From contig NZ_JARAJZ010000007.1 of NCBI RefSeq assembly GCF_028765345.1, forward strand, positions 1 through 64,000: a DNA stretch of 64,000 bases. Reading direction: 5' to 3'. How positions within the stretch are numbered: position 1 is the first letter of the stretch; the number at the start of each line of letters is the position of its first letter. The translations under genes were made by a program, and so were the position numbers. Below, piece after piece: positions 8,795-16,995 of this stretch. The notes beneath the pieces are model-generated. The model made no database searches, was not told the DNA's origin, and saw only the letters and a program-made list of their open reading frames with translations. Source of the DNA: Sporolactobacillus sp. CQH2019 (lineage in GTDB: Bacteria > Bacillota > Bacilli > Bacillales > Sporolactobacillaceae).

Positions 8795-9010
8795 AGGCTG
8801 CTGTCTCAATGCTGAAGCAGGCGGAACAGGGATTTAATCCTGCGCTGCTGACTCAATATTGAATAGGTTGAACTGGTTCTGATCCTACGCTGCTGTCCTC
8901 AATATTGAATAGGGTGAACTGGTTCTGATCCTGCGCTGCCGACTCAATGTTGAATAGGATGAACCAGAATTTGATACTGCCGGTACCGTTTCATGTTGAA
9001 ATAGGGTGAA
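8795..9010. repeat. Tandem repeat block of about 46 nt x 5
   Basis: Five imperfect copies of a 45-47 nt unit lie between the hydrolase and the MFS gene. The landmark TCAAT or TCAATATTGAATAGG occurs at about 8806, 8853, 8899, 8944 and (as TCATGTTGAAATAGG) 8991. The middle copies contain the palindrome TCAATATTGA and a GAACTGGTTCTGATCCT segment. The block runs into the leader of the downstream MFS gene. It is unrelated in sequence to the 21-bp arrays. Confidence 0.85.
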
Positions 9011-9030
9011 AAAAGAAGGAAGGCAAAAAT

Positions 9031-10425
9031 TTGTCCGAGTCTCGCAATGAAGGTCGGTTTAATCAAAAATTGATTGCACCGATGATCCTGGGATCGATTC
9101 TAAATCCGATCAATTCTTCTATTATTTCAGTAGCCTTGATTCCTATCGGGAAAGCGTTCGGTGCACCGCCTTCGCAGACGGCGTGGCTTGTTTCCGCCTT
9201 ATATCTGGCCACGGCGATCGGGCAGCCTGTCGTCGGAAAATTAATTGATATATACGGCCCGCGGCTTCTCTTTTTAATTGCAACGTCTTTAGTCGGCTTC
9301 TCAAGTTTCATTGCCATTTTCGCTCCTGACTTTTGGTGGCTGGTCGTGGCCAGAGTGCTGCTCGGTTTTGGAACCTGTTCCGGCTATCCGGCTTCCATGT
9401 ATCTGATCCGCAGTGAAGCAGAACGGACCGGAGAAGGCAGTCCGACGAGCGTATTGACTTTGCTGGCGATTGCCAATCAGACGATTGCAGTTATTGGGCC
9501 TACATTAGGCGGTTTGCTCATACAGGTCGGGGGGTGGCAGAGCACATTTATCATTAATATCCCCTTGTCGCTGGCCTGTGTTCTTTTGGGCTGGTTCCGT
9601 TTTCCGAGAGTCTCATCGATTTCTATCAGGGAAAAGCGAAGGGGAACATCCATTGATTTTACCGGAATGGCCATCTTCGGGATCACGTTAATTTCCGCTT
9701 TGCTTTTCCTGATGGACCCGGCTCTGGATAAGCTTTATTTGTTAGCCGTTGCAGTTGTCGCCGGCACCGCTTTTGTCATCGTTGAGCTGAAAAGCAGGGA
9801 TCCCTTTATTAATGTCCGCGTATTAAGCGGAAATAAGGCTTTGCTGTCGACTTACGCGCGCAGTCTGCTTGCTGCTACAGTCACTTACTGTTTCATTTAT
9901 GGATTTACTCAATGGCTGGAAAAGGGGAGGGGCCTGTCCCCTGCTCATGCCGGCTTACTGCTGCTGCCGATGTTCCTGACGGCGATTATTATTTCCAGAA
10001 TCACGGGAAAAAGCCCGGCAATACGTTTGAAACTGATAGTCGGCAGCCTGATCCAATTCATAACGATGGCACTGCTGTTCTTTGCCGGACCTGCGAGCAA
10101 TCTGGTCTTTCTGGCCGGGATCATTCTGCTGCTCGGCATACCCCAGGGCCTGCTGAATCTGGCCAATCAAAATGCTGTCTATTTTCAGGCGGTTCCAAGC
10201 CAGATGGGAGCTTCATCCGGTTTATTAAGAACCTTTATGTATATGGGCGCTATGCTTGCTTCTGCGGCCAATGGACTGTTCCTAAAATCCGAAGATATTA
10301 CATTCGGGATGCACCAGCTTGCACTATTTTGTGTGGTCATTGGCATAATCTTGATCATCATCACCCTATTCGATCACTCATTAGGTAAAATCGGCATTAA
10401 AAAACAAGCGGAAAATAAAATCTGA
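9031..10425 (+). CDS. MFS drug exporter, DHA2-like
   Basis: A 464-residue multi-spanning protein. The N-terminal half has LNPINSSIISVALIPIG and the membrane-helix 2 to 3 loop KLIDIYGPRLLF, typical of EmrB/LmrB-like drug:H+ antiporters. The start is TTG 9031, 7 nt after AGAAGGAAGG; the next in-frame ATG would remove the beginning of the first helix. It lies downstream of the TetR-linked hydrolase across the 46-nt repeat block, so it may or may not share that promoter. Substrate unknown. Confidence 0.9.
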   Translation: MSESRNEGRFNQKLIAPMILGSILNPINSSIISVALIPIGKAFGAPPSQTAWLVSALYLATAIGQPVVGKLIDIYGPRLLFLIATSLVGFSSFIAIFAPDFWWLVVARVLLGFGTCSGYPASMYLIRSEAERTGEGSPTSVLTLLAIANQTIAVIGPTLGGLLIQVGGWQSTFIINIPLSLACVLLGWFRFPRVSSISIREKRRGTSIDFTGMAIFGITLISALLFLMDPALDKLYLLAVAVVAGTAFVIVELKSRDPFINVRVLSGNKALLSTYARSLLAATVTYCFIYGFTQWLEKGRGLSPAHAGLLLLPMFLTAIIISRITGKSPAIRLKLIVGSLIQFITMALLFFAGPASNLVFLAGIILLLGIPQGLLNLANQNAVYFQAVPSQMGASSGLLRTFMYMGAMLASAANGLFLKSEDITFGMHQLALFCVVIGIILIIITLFDHSLGKIGIKKQAENKI

Positions 10426-10444
10426 GAGATAAACGGAGGCCTTC

Positions 10445-10570
10445 GTGACCCGGCAGTTTCTTGGATGGGCTGAAAGAAATTTTATGACCGTTGGCGCTGC
10501 GGCATCTGCCGGAGGGGCTGTTTTTCGCAGCTGCCCGAAAAAATACGGAAAAATCCACGCTGCTTCCTGA
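10445..10570 (+). CDS. Possible 41-residue small protein
   Basis: A GTG at 10445 sits 5 nt after a perfect GGAGG and opens a 41-codon frame beginning MTRQFLGWAERNF. It lies 19 nt after the MFS gene stop. The good ribosome binding site and operon position are the only evidence. The peptide is not recognised and has no clear hydrophobic segment. It could be a small protein or the start of a lost gene. Confidence 0.3.
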   Translation: MTRQFLGWAERNFMTVGAAASAGGAVFRSCPKKYGKIHAAS

Positions 10571-11054
10571 TACAGAGACGGCGCGATGGATGGCTGTTCA
10601 GCGGCAGACACGTCTGCTGAGTGCTTGCTGCTTTGTATGGATTAAAGTTTACATAATGTATGTATGGGTAAACGGAATCATTGATATGCGAGCCGTGGAA
10701 CGAAAAAGCGGGACAAGAGATGGCTGAAAACGAATAAGCGAATGGAAAATAGAAGGAGAGCGAGAATAATGCCGGGACAATGAGAAGCTTTAAATAATTT
10801 TCCACTAAGTGTGAACACGTTAGTCAATATAGAGGGAATGCAGATAGCTCGATTCAATTGGCCTGACTTTTTGTCATGATTGTGACCCTCGGATTCTTGG
10901 GAAGATGTTTGATCAGCTAAAGGTTTGTCGTACTTCCATCCTCATAATCTTTCTTTTAGAATTTGGTCTGAGCAACTCTATCTTAACTGAAATGATGGGT
11001 TCGGGTTCATTTTCTATAAAAAAATGAAAGAGACAAGAGCAATGGAATCTCATT

Positions 11055-11104
11055 GTTTTTCTGGAAAAGGGGAGTTGGCTACCACTCCCCTTTTCCAGAA
11101 AAAC
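11055..11104. repeat. Perfect 21-bp inverted repeat (hairpin)
   Basis: Bases 11055-11075 and 11084-11104 are exact reverse complements, with the 8-nt loop TGGCTACC. The arm is T-rich outside and G/C-rich inside (CTGGAAAAGGGGAGT). No gene ends next to it on either strand, so it is either an orphan terminator or the remnant of a mobile element end. Confidence 0.75.
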
Positions 11105-11115
11105 AGAACTTCTAA

Positions 11116-11301
11116 TCCTCTCTTTATATTCAGATAATCATCTTTACACAAGTAACGGACTTAATTGATGTGGGTATAAAAATGGATGGAGAATATGATG
11201 TTGGTCCAGCCATCTTGGAGAAGAAAATTGGTAGAGATGTTGACAATCTAAAATTTATCTCAAATGTAATAAACGCTTCTGAGAAAAAATTGATTATTTA
11301 A
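11116..11301 (+). pseudogene. Possible remnant of an unknown gene
   Basis: A short open stretch without a good start encodes a soluble-looking peptide ending GRDVDNLKFISNVINASEKK. Codon use looks coding-like, but there is no ribosome binding site and no recognised family. It is best regarded as the 3' scrap of a lost gene. Confidence 0.25.
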
Positions 11302-11411
11302 GATTTCCATTATCTATCCATTAATGAAAATTAATGAAAAAAGTTTGCTTATGATCTAAAAACATCTTTATTTTTTTGAGATAATATTCAAATAAAACTT
11401 TTTGATAGCAT

Positions 11412-11446
11412 TTAAGCTACCGCCTGCTAAGCAGATGGTAGCTTAA
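11412..11446 (-). terminator. Hairpin terminator of the minus-strand MFS gene
   Basis: TTAAGCTACC (11412-11421) pairs with GGTAGCTTAA (11437-11446), and an inner CTGC/GCAG extends the stem. It lies 56 nt beyond the stop of the minus-strand MFS gene. The U-run on that strand is weak. Confidence 0.55.
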
Positions 11447-11501
11447 TAGTTTCTTGACAATCAGTGGGGTTCAGGATTTTATTATGCTTCCAATTCTTTC
11501 T

Positions 11502-12929
11502 TCAGTTTTTTTCCTGTTCTAAGCCTGGTTTAAGTGCCAATACGCTTGTGTGTTTCATGAAAAGGGACAGCACAAAGCCGATAATGGCGAGAACAAGCGT
11601 GAAGGTAAACCCGTATTTTACACCATTCGTCAGCATCTCTGCAGTGCTGTGCCCAATGGTAGCCCGGTAAACATTTTCTCCTGCTGCTAAAAATGTCGTG
11701 GTCAGCGCTATCGCAATGGCCCCGCAGATCTGCTGACCTGTATTCATGATCGCACTGCCGTCGGGAGACAATTCTTTAGGCAGTGCATTGAGTCCGTTTG
11801 TTTGCGAACAGGTAATAACAAGCGGCATGCCGATCATGAGCAGTATATTGGCACCGATAACATATACGTAGGAAGAGGAGACCCTAATATTCACGAACAT
11901 AATCGCTGCGATGATATTGAGTGCAGCGCCGATTTTGACGAGCCATTTAGGCCCGTATAAATCATACAGCCTCCCCGAAATAACCGAGACAAGCCCGTTG
12001 ACAATCCCCCCGGGCAATAATAAAAGGCCCGCAATGGCTGCACTTAATAGCTTCCCACCTTGCCAGTACATTGGCAGCAGTAACATCGCCGACATGATTA
12101 TGCTAAAAGATGTGACCACTTCAACGATGCCAACTGTAAACATCGGAATTTTAAACCCCCTGATATTCAGCATGGGGTTTTCCATCTTTAATTGTCTTAT
12201 TGAAAATAATATGATACTGATCACACCGATGGCCAGCAGGAAGAGAACAGCGGTGCTTGTCCATCCCAAGTCTCCTGCAAAACTGCAGCCCGCTACGATA
12301 CCTCCAGAGCCTAGTGTCGATAAAAAAATGGATAACGGATCAATTTCCGGCCGGGTTACCGTATTGACATCTTTGCAAAATATAATGGAAACAACGAGGG
12401 CAAGGATAAGAAACGGGAGCATCAGCCAAAATATCCACTGCCAGCCTAAAGCATTTAAAATCAAGCCGGCAACGGTCGGTCCGATAGCTGGAGAAAACAT
12501 TAAAATCAGTCCGACCATACCAAAAGCCGTGCCTCGTTTTTGCGGCGGATAAATGGCCATTACGGTATTAAAAAGCAGCGGAATTAAAATGCCGGTCGCG
12601 ATTCCCTGGATTAATCGGCCTGTTAACAACATAGGAAAGCCTTGAGCCATTGCAGCTATAAAGGTTCCTGCGATAAACGCTGCTAAAGCGGAGAAAAGAA
12701 GCTGACGGGTGGTGAACCATCGAATCAGCAATCCTGAAACGGGTACCAAAATACCTACAATCAGTAAATATCCAGTGCTTAACCATTGAACGGTGGGTGC
12801 ACTGACGTGCAAGGCTTTCATTAAGGGCGTTAAGGCAATATTGATCGCCGTTTCGCCAAACATACCGATAAAAGCGCTAATTAACAGGCCTAGTAAAATC
12901 GGCATTCGTTTGCTTTCATTTGTTTTCAT
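11502..12929 (-). CDS. DHA2-family MFS exporter (LmrB-like)
   Basis: A 475-residue 14-TM drug:H+ antiporter. Diagnostic stretches are AINIALTPLMKALHVSAPT and WLSTGYLLIVGILVPVSGLL, with MSPAIGPT-like helix 5 (LMFSPAIGPTVAGLIL). ATG 12929 is preceded by GGGGAGGA at 13 nt, somewhat long; the ORF can be extended upstream but would cross the operator. It follows an LmrA/YxaF-like tetR gene in the same direction, the arrangement of the B. subtilis lincomycin-resistance lmrAB operon. The actual substrate here is not known. Confidence 0.92.
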   Translation of the reverse strand: MKTNESKRMPILLGLLISAFIGMFGETAINIALTPLMKALHVSAPTVQWLSTGYLLIVGILVPVSGLLIRWFTTRQLLFSALAAFIAGTFIAAMAQGFPMLLTGRLIQGIATGILIPLLFNTVMAIYPPQKRGTAFGMVGLILMFSPAIGPTVAGLILNALGWQWIFWLMLPFLILALVVSIIFCKDVNTVTRPEIDPLSIFLSTLGSGGIVAGCSFAGDLGWTSTAVLFLLAIGVISIILFSIRQLKMENPMLNIRGFKIPMFTVGIVEVVTSFSIIMSAMLLLPMYWQGGKLLSAAIAGLLLLPGGIVNGLVSVISGRLYDLYGPKWLVKIGAALNIIAAIMFVNIRVSSSYVYVIGANILLMIGMPLVITCSQTNGLNALPKELSPDGSAIMNTGQQICGAIAIALTTTFLAAGENVYRATIGHSTAEMLTNGVKYGFTFTLVLAIIGFVLSLFMKHTSVLALKPGLEQEKN

Positions 12930-12957
12930 TTTGTAAAATTTATCCTCCCCATCAAAG

Positions 12958-12973
12958 TAGACCAGTCTATATA
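12958..12973 (-). promoter_or_regulatory. TetR (LmrA/YxaF-type) operator before the MFS gene
   Basis: TAGACCAGTCTATATA at 12958-12973 lies between the tetR stop and the MFS start. A second copy with one change is in front of the tetR gene. It contains the imperfect palindrome TAGACC-AG-TCTA and resembles the box described for B. subtilis LmrA/YxaF. The pair of sites predicts autoregulation plus separate control of the pump. Confidence 0.75.
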
Positions 12974-12997
12974 TAAGGAGACAAATAATAAAAACAC

Positions 12998-13567
12998 TCA
13001 AATGTTCTTAAAAATAACTTCAACTTTTTCTGTCAGCAAAGTAAAATAGGAAATATCCTGAAAGGTGATCGACAGAGTCACAGCTCCTTCAATCAAAATG
13101 TTAATTAAGCTGGCCGTCTGTTTGGCCCGCTCCTCTGTGTAACCTTTTTTCACTAAAAAATCTGCATTTATCGACATCAAGTCTCTGTGGGTTTTTTCGC
13201 ATGCCGCTCTGATTTTTTCATTGCTTCCGGCACATTCGAATGCAATTAAGCCGATTCGGAATTCTGCTTTTTCTGTGTCCAATACTTTCGCGGCAACATG
13301 TTTCAGCTGTGCCCGGATGGCATCAATCGGATTATCATAGAAAGACATGATTTGCAAAATGTCCTGTCGCACTGAGTTTCCAACATTTTCAATAGCGGCG
13401 ATTGCTATCTCTTCCTTTCCCTTAGGAAAGTAATAATATAAAGATCCCTTCGGAGCGCCGCTTTTCTCGATAATTTGATTAATGCCCGTTGCATGATAAC
13501 CCTTAATCTGAAAGAGATTTTTAGCCGCATTGATAATTTTGTCCCGCGTATCCTGTTTTTTATCCAT
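12998..13567 (-). CDS. TetR family regulator, LmrA/YxaF-like
   Basis: A 189-residue repressor. The N-terminal helix-turn-helix (MDKKQDTRDKIINAAKNLF, then INQIIEKSGAPKGSLYYYFP) and the remainder match the LmrA/YxaF subgroup. ATG 13567 follows AAAGGAGTT at 7 nt. It is the first gene of a two-gene operon with an LmrB-like exporter (69-nt gap), and identical-type operators precede both genes. Derepression by a substrate of the pump is the expected logic. Confidence 0.92.
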   Translation of the reverse strand: MDKKQDTRDKIINAAKNLFQIKGYHATGINQIIEKSGAPKGSLYYYFPKGKEEIAIAAIENVGNSVRQDILQIMSFYDNPIDAIRAQLKHVAAKVLDTEKAEFRIGLIAFECAGSNEKIRAACEKTHRDLMSINADFLVKKGYTEERAKQTASLINILIEGAVTLSITFQDISYFTLLTEKVEVIFKNI

Positions 13568-13583
13568 TCGTAACTCCTTTATA

Positions 13584-13599
13584 TAGACCAATCTATATA
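13584..13599 (-). promoter_or_regulatory. TetR operator before the tetR gene
   Basis: TAGACCAATCTATATA at 13584-13599 differs from the downstream copy (12958-12973) by a single base. It lies about 17 nt upstream of the tetR start, where it would cover the promoter. Confidence 0.75.
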
Positions 13600-13969
13600 G
13601 ATATTAATATTTTTTCTGACACAAATCAATGATATTACATTTAATTTAAAAATATTTACTTGCGAAACACATTTGAATTTATTAGGTTTTGTTGAGATTT
13701 TATATGCTGTGTGTTTAAGTCAAGATATTATTCACAAAAAGTAAATTTACGATTTCTAACATCATTAGCAGAGACCGAAACAGCGATTCGCTGCATAGAT
13801 GGCAGACGCTCCGGCAGACTAAGATTACCGTCCTTTTTGAGTAATACATTCGCTGAAACTGAGCGAAAAATCGATGACGGTAAACCTGCGGCCGACCGGA
13901 ACGAAATAAACCGGCTGAGTCACTGCGTGCTGAACGGGTTATTCAGGGCCGCCTTAGGAGAGGTTTTTT
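13600..13969. other. Intergenic region with weak repeat traces
   Basis: The AT-rich first 150 bp hold the tetR leader. From about 13850 to 13915 there are GAGCGAAAAA, GACGGTAAAC and GACCGGAACG stretches that look like decayed relatives of the 21-bp unit, but no regular period survives. No gene is seen. Confidence 0.35.
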
Positions 13970-14680
13970 ATGCAGCAGGAACTATGTATCCTTATTCACG
14001 GATTCGCGGGGAACCCGCAGGAATTAGCGCCGCTCGCTCAGGCCCTGAAGCAGAAGGGCTATGAAGTGATCACGCCTTTGCTGCCCGGGCATCGTATGGA
14101 CAGGAGACGGATGGAGAAAATCACGGCACCGGACTGGCTGCACGTGATTGAGGATATTGTTGAACACGCTATTGAGGAGAAGAAAGAGATTCATCTGATC
14201 GGTTTTTCCATGGGAGCGATGATCGCTTCGATTACGGCCTGCCGTTATCGGACAGCTACCCTGGTACTGCTCTCTCCGTCGCTATATGTGCTTTCTCCCG
14301 GCGTTCTGAAGATACGGCTGAAAAATTTTTGGCAATACATGAGAAAAAATCATGGATTGCCGCCCGTCCGGGTAATTCTCAGTAATCGCTCATTTGCCGG
14401 CTCAGTTCCCGTTCACAATCTGCTTCAGTTTCAGAAGATCGTCCGCCGTGCAAAGAGAATTTTCCGCCGTATTTCTGTTCCGGTTTGCATCATTCACGGG
14501 CGGATGGACGAAATCGTCGATCCGAAAAGTTCCGAATGGATTTTTCATACGGTGTTATCAATGGAAAAAGAGCTTCATTATCTTCCACATTCAAAACACC
14601 ATATTTGTCATGACAGTGAAAGCGGCGCTGTCATTAAAATGGTCACCGCCTTTTTAGAAAAGCATCATCGGCATCAATGA
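13970..14680 (+). CDS. Alpha/beta hydrolase (carboxylesterase-like)
   Basis: A 236-residue serine hydrolase. It starts with the oxyanion motif LIHGFAGNPQEL, has the nucleophile elbow GFSMGA, the acid in IIHGRMDEIVDP and the histidine near SKHHICHD. Size and lid pattern fit monoacylglycerol lipase/carboxylesterase (Est30-like) enzymes acting on short-chain esters. ATG 13970 follows AGGAGAGG at 7 nt. It lies upstream of the SCIFF locus in the same direction but 213 nt away, so it is probably a separate unit. Confidence 0.9.
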   Translation: MQQELCILIHGFAGNPQELAPLAQALKQKGYEVITPLLPGHRMDRRRMEKITAPDWLHVIEDIVEHAIEEKKEIHLIGFSMGAMIASITACRYRTATLVLLSPSLYVLSPGVLKIRLKNFWQYMRKNHGLPPVRVILSNRSFAGSVPVHNLLQFQKIVRRAKRIFRRISVPVCIIHGRMDEIVDPKSSEWIFHTVLSMEKELHYLPHSKHHICHDSESGAVIKMVTAFLEKHHRHQ

Positions 14681-14893
14681 GTCGGGTAAACTGATTTTTT
14701 AACGTTTTTTTATATAAAAGCATGGGGATGTACGATAAACATCACAGGAATAATCGCTTTTATTTATTATAATAATTATTATCAGTACCTGTTGAAAGGG
14801 CCCTGATTAGAAAATGAACTTTATGACGGATCTGATGCTTGATCCCGAATACGTGTTTTTTCAAAAAATGTTTTAAAAAAGAGGGTTTGTATA

Positions 14894-15043
14894 ATGAGAA
14901 GGATTATATCACTGAATACGATGGACCTGAGAGAAAGTGCCAGACACGGCGGACGCGGCGAGTGTCAGACATCCTGCCAGTCGGCGTGCAAGACATCCTG
15001 CGGCGTTGCCAATCAGAAGTGTGCCGATCCGGCGCACCGATAA
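14894..15043 (+). CDS. scfA: SCIFF-family ranthipeptide precursor, five-cysteine variant
   Basis: A 49-residue peptide, too short for routine gene calling. It reads MRRIISLNTMDLRE at the N-terminus and CQTSCQSACKTSC then VANQKC at the C-terminus, the unmistakable SCIFF (six cysteines in forty-five residues) pattern. Cysteines are at 24, 28, 32, 36 and 43. The first of the usual six is replaced by Arg21 (GRGEC instead of the usual CGEC), and Gly37 stands where most family members have Thr. ATG 14894 follows AGAGGG at 8 nt. A hairpin and then the radical SAM maturase follow directly. The mature product is expected to carry thioether links; its function is unknown, with quorum-sensing-like roles proposed in clostridia. 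Confidence 0.93.
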   Translation: MRRIISLNTMDLRESARHGGRGECQTSCQSACKTSCGVANQKCADPAHR

Positions 15044-15060
15044 ATAGCAGAGGAAGTGTA

Positions 15061-15097
15061 CCGCCCGACTGTTTCGCAGACGGGCGGCAATTTTTTG
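15061..15097 (+). terminator. Attenuating terminator between SCIFF peptide and maturase
   Basis: CCGCCCG (15061-15067) pairs with CGGGCGG (15081-15087), extended by an inner CTG/CAG, and is followed by CAATTTTTTG. This intrinsic terminator lies in the 78-nt gap between the two genes. Partial read-through would give much more precursor transcript than enzyme transcript. Confidence 0.8.
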
Positions 15098-15121
15098 AAC
15101 AAGGGAGTCCGATCGCCAGCT

Positions 15122-16528
15122 ATGATACATCAATATAAGTTAAACGGATATAATATCGTGCTTGATACTTACAGCGGGGCTGTGCACGTTGTCGACGATC
15201 TTGCCTATGATATCATCGCACTTTATGAAGAACATTCGTCTGAAGAAATCGCGGATTTGATGGTGAAGAAGTACGCCGATCATACAGACATCGGCGCAGA
15301 GGACATATACGAAACGATCGCGGACATCGATAAACTGAAAAAAGACGGACGGCTCTTTTCGGAAGATACGTATCAGGATCTCTCATTCGATTTGAAAAAA
15401 CGGAGGACGTATATTAAAGCTTTATGCCTGAATGTCGCACATACGTGCAATCTTTCCTGTGAATACTGCTTTGCGAGCCAGGGCAAATACCACGGTGCCC
15501 GGGCGGTCATGAGCTATGAAGTCGGCAAGAGGGCGATCGATTTTCTGCTGGAAAACTGCGGATTTCACCGCAACCTCGACGTTGATTTTTTCGGCGGAGA
15601 ACCTCTGATGGATTGGAAAGTTGTCAAACAGCTCGTCGCCTATGCGAGAAGCAAAGAAAAGGAGTATAAGAAAACTTTTCGCTTCACTCTGACAACCAAC
15701 GGCATGCTGCTTAAAGATGAAGTCGTCGATTTTCTGAACAAGGAGATGCACAATGTCGTCCTGAGCCTGGACGGGCGAAAAGAGGTTCATGATCGGCTGC
15801 GTAAAACGGTAAACGGCAAGGGAAGCTATGATTATATCGTTCCGAAGTTCCAGAATTTCGTCAGGAAGCGGGGGGATAAAGAATACTATGTCCGCGGGAC
15901 CTTTACCCACAACAATGTCGATTTCAGCAATGACATTTTTCATATGGCCGATCTCGGTTTCGACCGGCTCTCGATGGAACCGGTCATCTGCGATCCAAAG
16001 GAACCGTATGCACTGACCGAGGAGGATCTCCCTGAGATCTACAGACAGTATGAGATTCTCGCCAAGGAAATGCTTCGCCGTTCAGAAGAGGGCCATGGCT
16101 TTGTTTTTTACCATTACATGCTTGATCTGACGGAAGGGCCCTGTATCCATAAAAGAATCTCCGGATGCGGATCGGGCACCGAATATTTGGCGGTCACGCC
16201 ATGGGGCGAGCTTTTCCCCTGCCACCAGTTTGTCGGCGATCAGGCATACAGTATGGGCAACATCTGGGACGGCATCACAAAACCGGAGCTGCAGAACCGA
16301 TTTAAAGAGTGCAACTGCTACTCAAAGCCGGAATGCCGGGACTGCTGGGCGAAACTCTACTGCAGCGGCGGCTGTCCCGCCAATTCGCTGCATGCGACCG
16401 GCTCGCTCAACGGGAACTATCAATTCAGCTGCGACGTTTTTCGTAAAAGAATCGAATGCGCTGTGATGATTAAAGCGGCCGAATCGATCAGGGCGATGGA
16501 CAACGATCAACAGACCGCCGTTGAATGA
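15122..16528 (+). CDS. scfB: SCIFF radical SAM peptide maturase
   Basis: A 468-residue SPASM-type radical SAM enzyme that installs thioether cross-links in the SCIFF peptide. An N-terminal peptide-binding region precedes the radical SAM CxxxCxxC (Cys109, 113 and 116 in HTCNLSCEYCF) and the GGEP motif. Auxiliary cluster ligands follow in the C-terminal part (CGSGTEYLAV, FPCHQF, ECRDCWAKLYCSGGC). ATG 15122 is chosen as the only in-frame ATG matching the usual N-terminus (MIHQYKLNGYNIVLD); AAGGGAG lies 14 nt upstream, just after the attenuator U-run. The upstream frame in the same phase would read through the terminator. Confidence 0.95.
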   Translation: MIHQYKLNGYNIVLDTYSGAVHVVDDLAYDIIALYEEHSSEEIADLMVKKYADHTDIGAEDIYETIADIDKLKKDGRLFSEDTYQDLSFDLKKRRTYIKALCLNVAHTCNLSCEYCFASQGKYHGARAVMSYEVGKRAIDFLLENCGFHRNLDVDFFGGEPLMDWKVVKQLVAYARSKEKEYKKTFRFTLTTNGMLLKDEVVDFLNKEMHNVVLSLDGRKEVHDRLRKTVNGKGSYDYIVPKFQNFVRKRGDKEYYVRGTFTHNNVDFSNDIFHMADLGFDRLSMEPVICDPKEPYALTEEDLPEIYRQYEILAKEMLRRSEEGHGFVFYHYMLDLTEGPCIHKRISGCGSGTEYLAVTPWGELFPCHQFVGDQAYSMGNIWDGITKPELQNRFKECNCYSKPECRDCWAKLYCSGGCPANSLHATGSLNGNYQFSCDVFRKRIECAVMIKAAESIRAMDNDQQTAVE

Positions 16529-16553
16529 ATGAAGCGTAAGACGAAAAAAGAGG

Positions 16554-16596
16554 CCGGGCAGCCATCGGAGAAAAATCGATGGATACCCGGATTTTT
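16554..16596 (+). terminator. Terminator of the SCIFF operon
   Basis: CCGGGCAGCCATCG (16554-16567) pairs imperfectly with CGATGGATACCCGG (16577-16590) and is followed by ATTTTT. It lies 26 nt after the maturase stop. Confidence 0.75.
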
Positions 16597-16995
16597 CATG
16601 CAAGGCGGAAAAAGATGAGATTCTCAGACTTCTTCCAAAGCATCATCACGTTCGCGCTTTCATTGATTTATGTTGGATAGGAACTATAAAGATGGGAACA
16701 GTACAAGGGTGGGGATCACTGGTTTTACAGAAAATTAAGCGAAGCCGGAGCGTATGATTTACGAAAATATCCGAAGTGATAAAGAGTATGGTAAAAAATG
16801 TGGAAAGCGTCTTAAAACATCAGCCAAAAATGACGCAGGAATCTTTTGGCCATCATAAATGATGTCTCCGCTTAATCATATCTGATCAGGCTATTCTTGC
16901 AATATAATGTCATAAGAGAAATCTCATTTCCAGACCCCTTCATTTTTTTGTGTCTACTCTTTTATGTTAGAATTACATTTCCATAAAAATTTATC
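16597..16995. other. Intergenic region without a recognisable gene
   Basis: No frame with a start and ribosome binding site was found. Short coding-like stretches near 16670-16760 do not match anything I recognise. Confidence 0.35.

Larger units (their letters stand above)
10571..11501. other. Gene-poor region with decayed sequence
   Basis: No convincing gene. It includes a perfect 21-bp hairpin (11055-11104), a short frame ending at 11301 and a stem before the minus-strand MFS stop. The composition changes from mixed to very AT-rich after about 10800, which suggests old insertions or deletions. Confidence 0.4.

Noticed and set aside
13711-14064. Plus-strand ORF overlapping the alpha/beta hydrolase start
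   Set aside because: Wrong frame relative to the clear hydrolase, no ribosome binding site; composition reflects decayed intergenic sequence.
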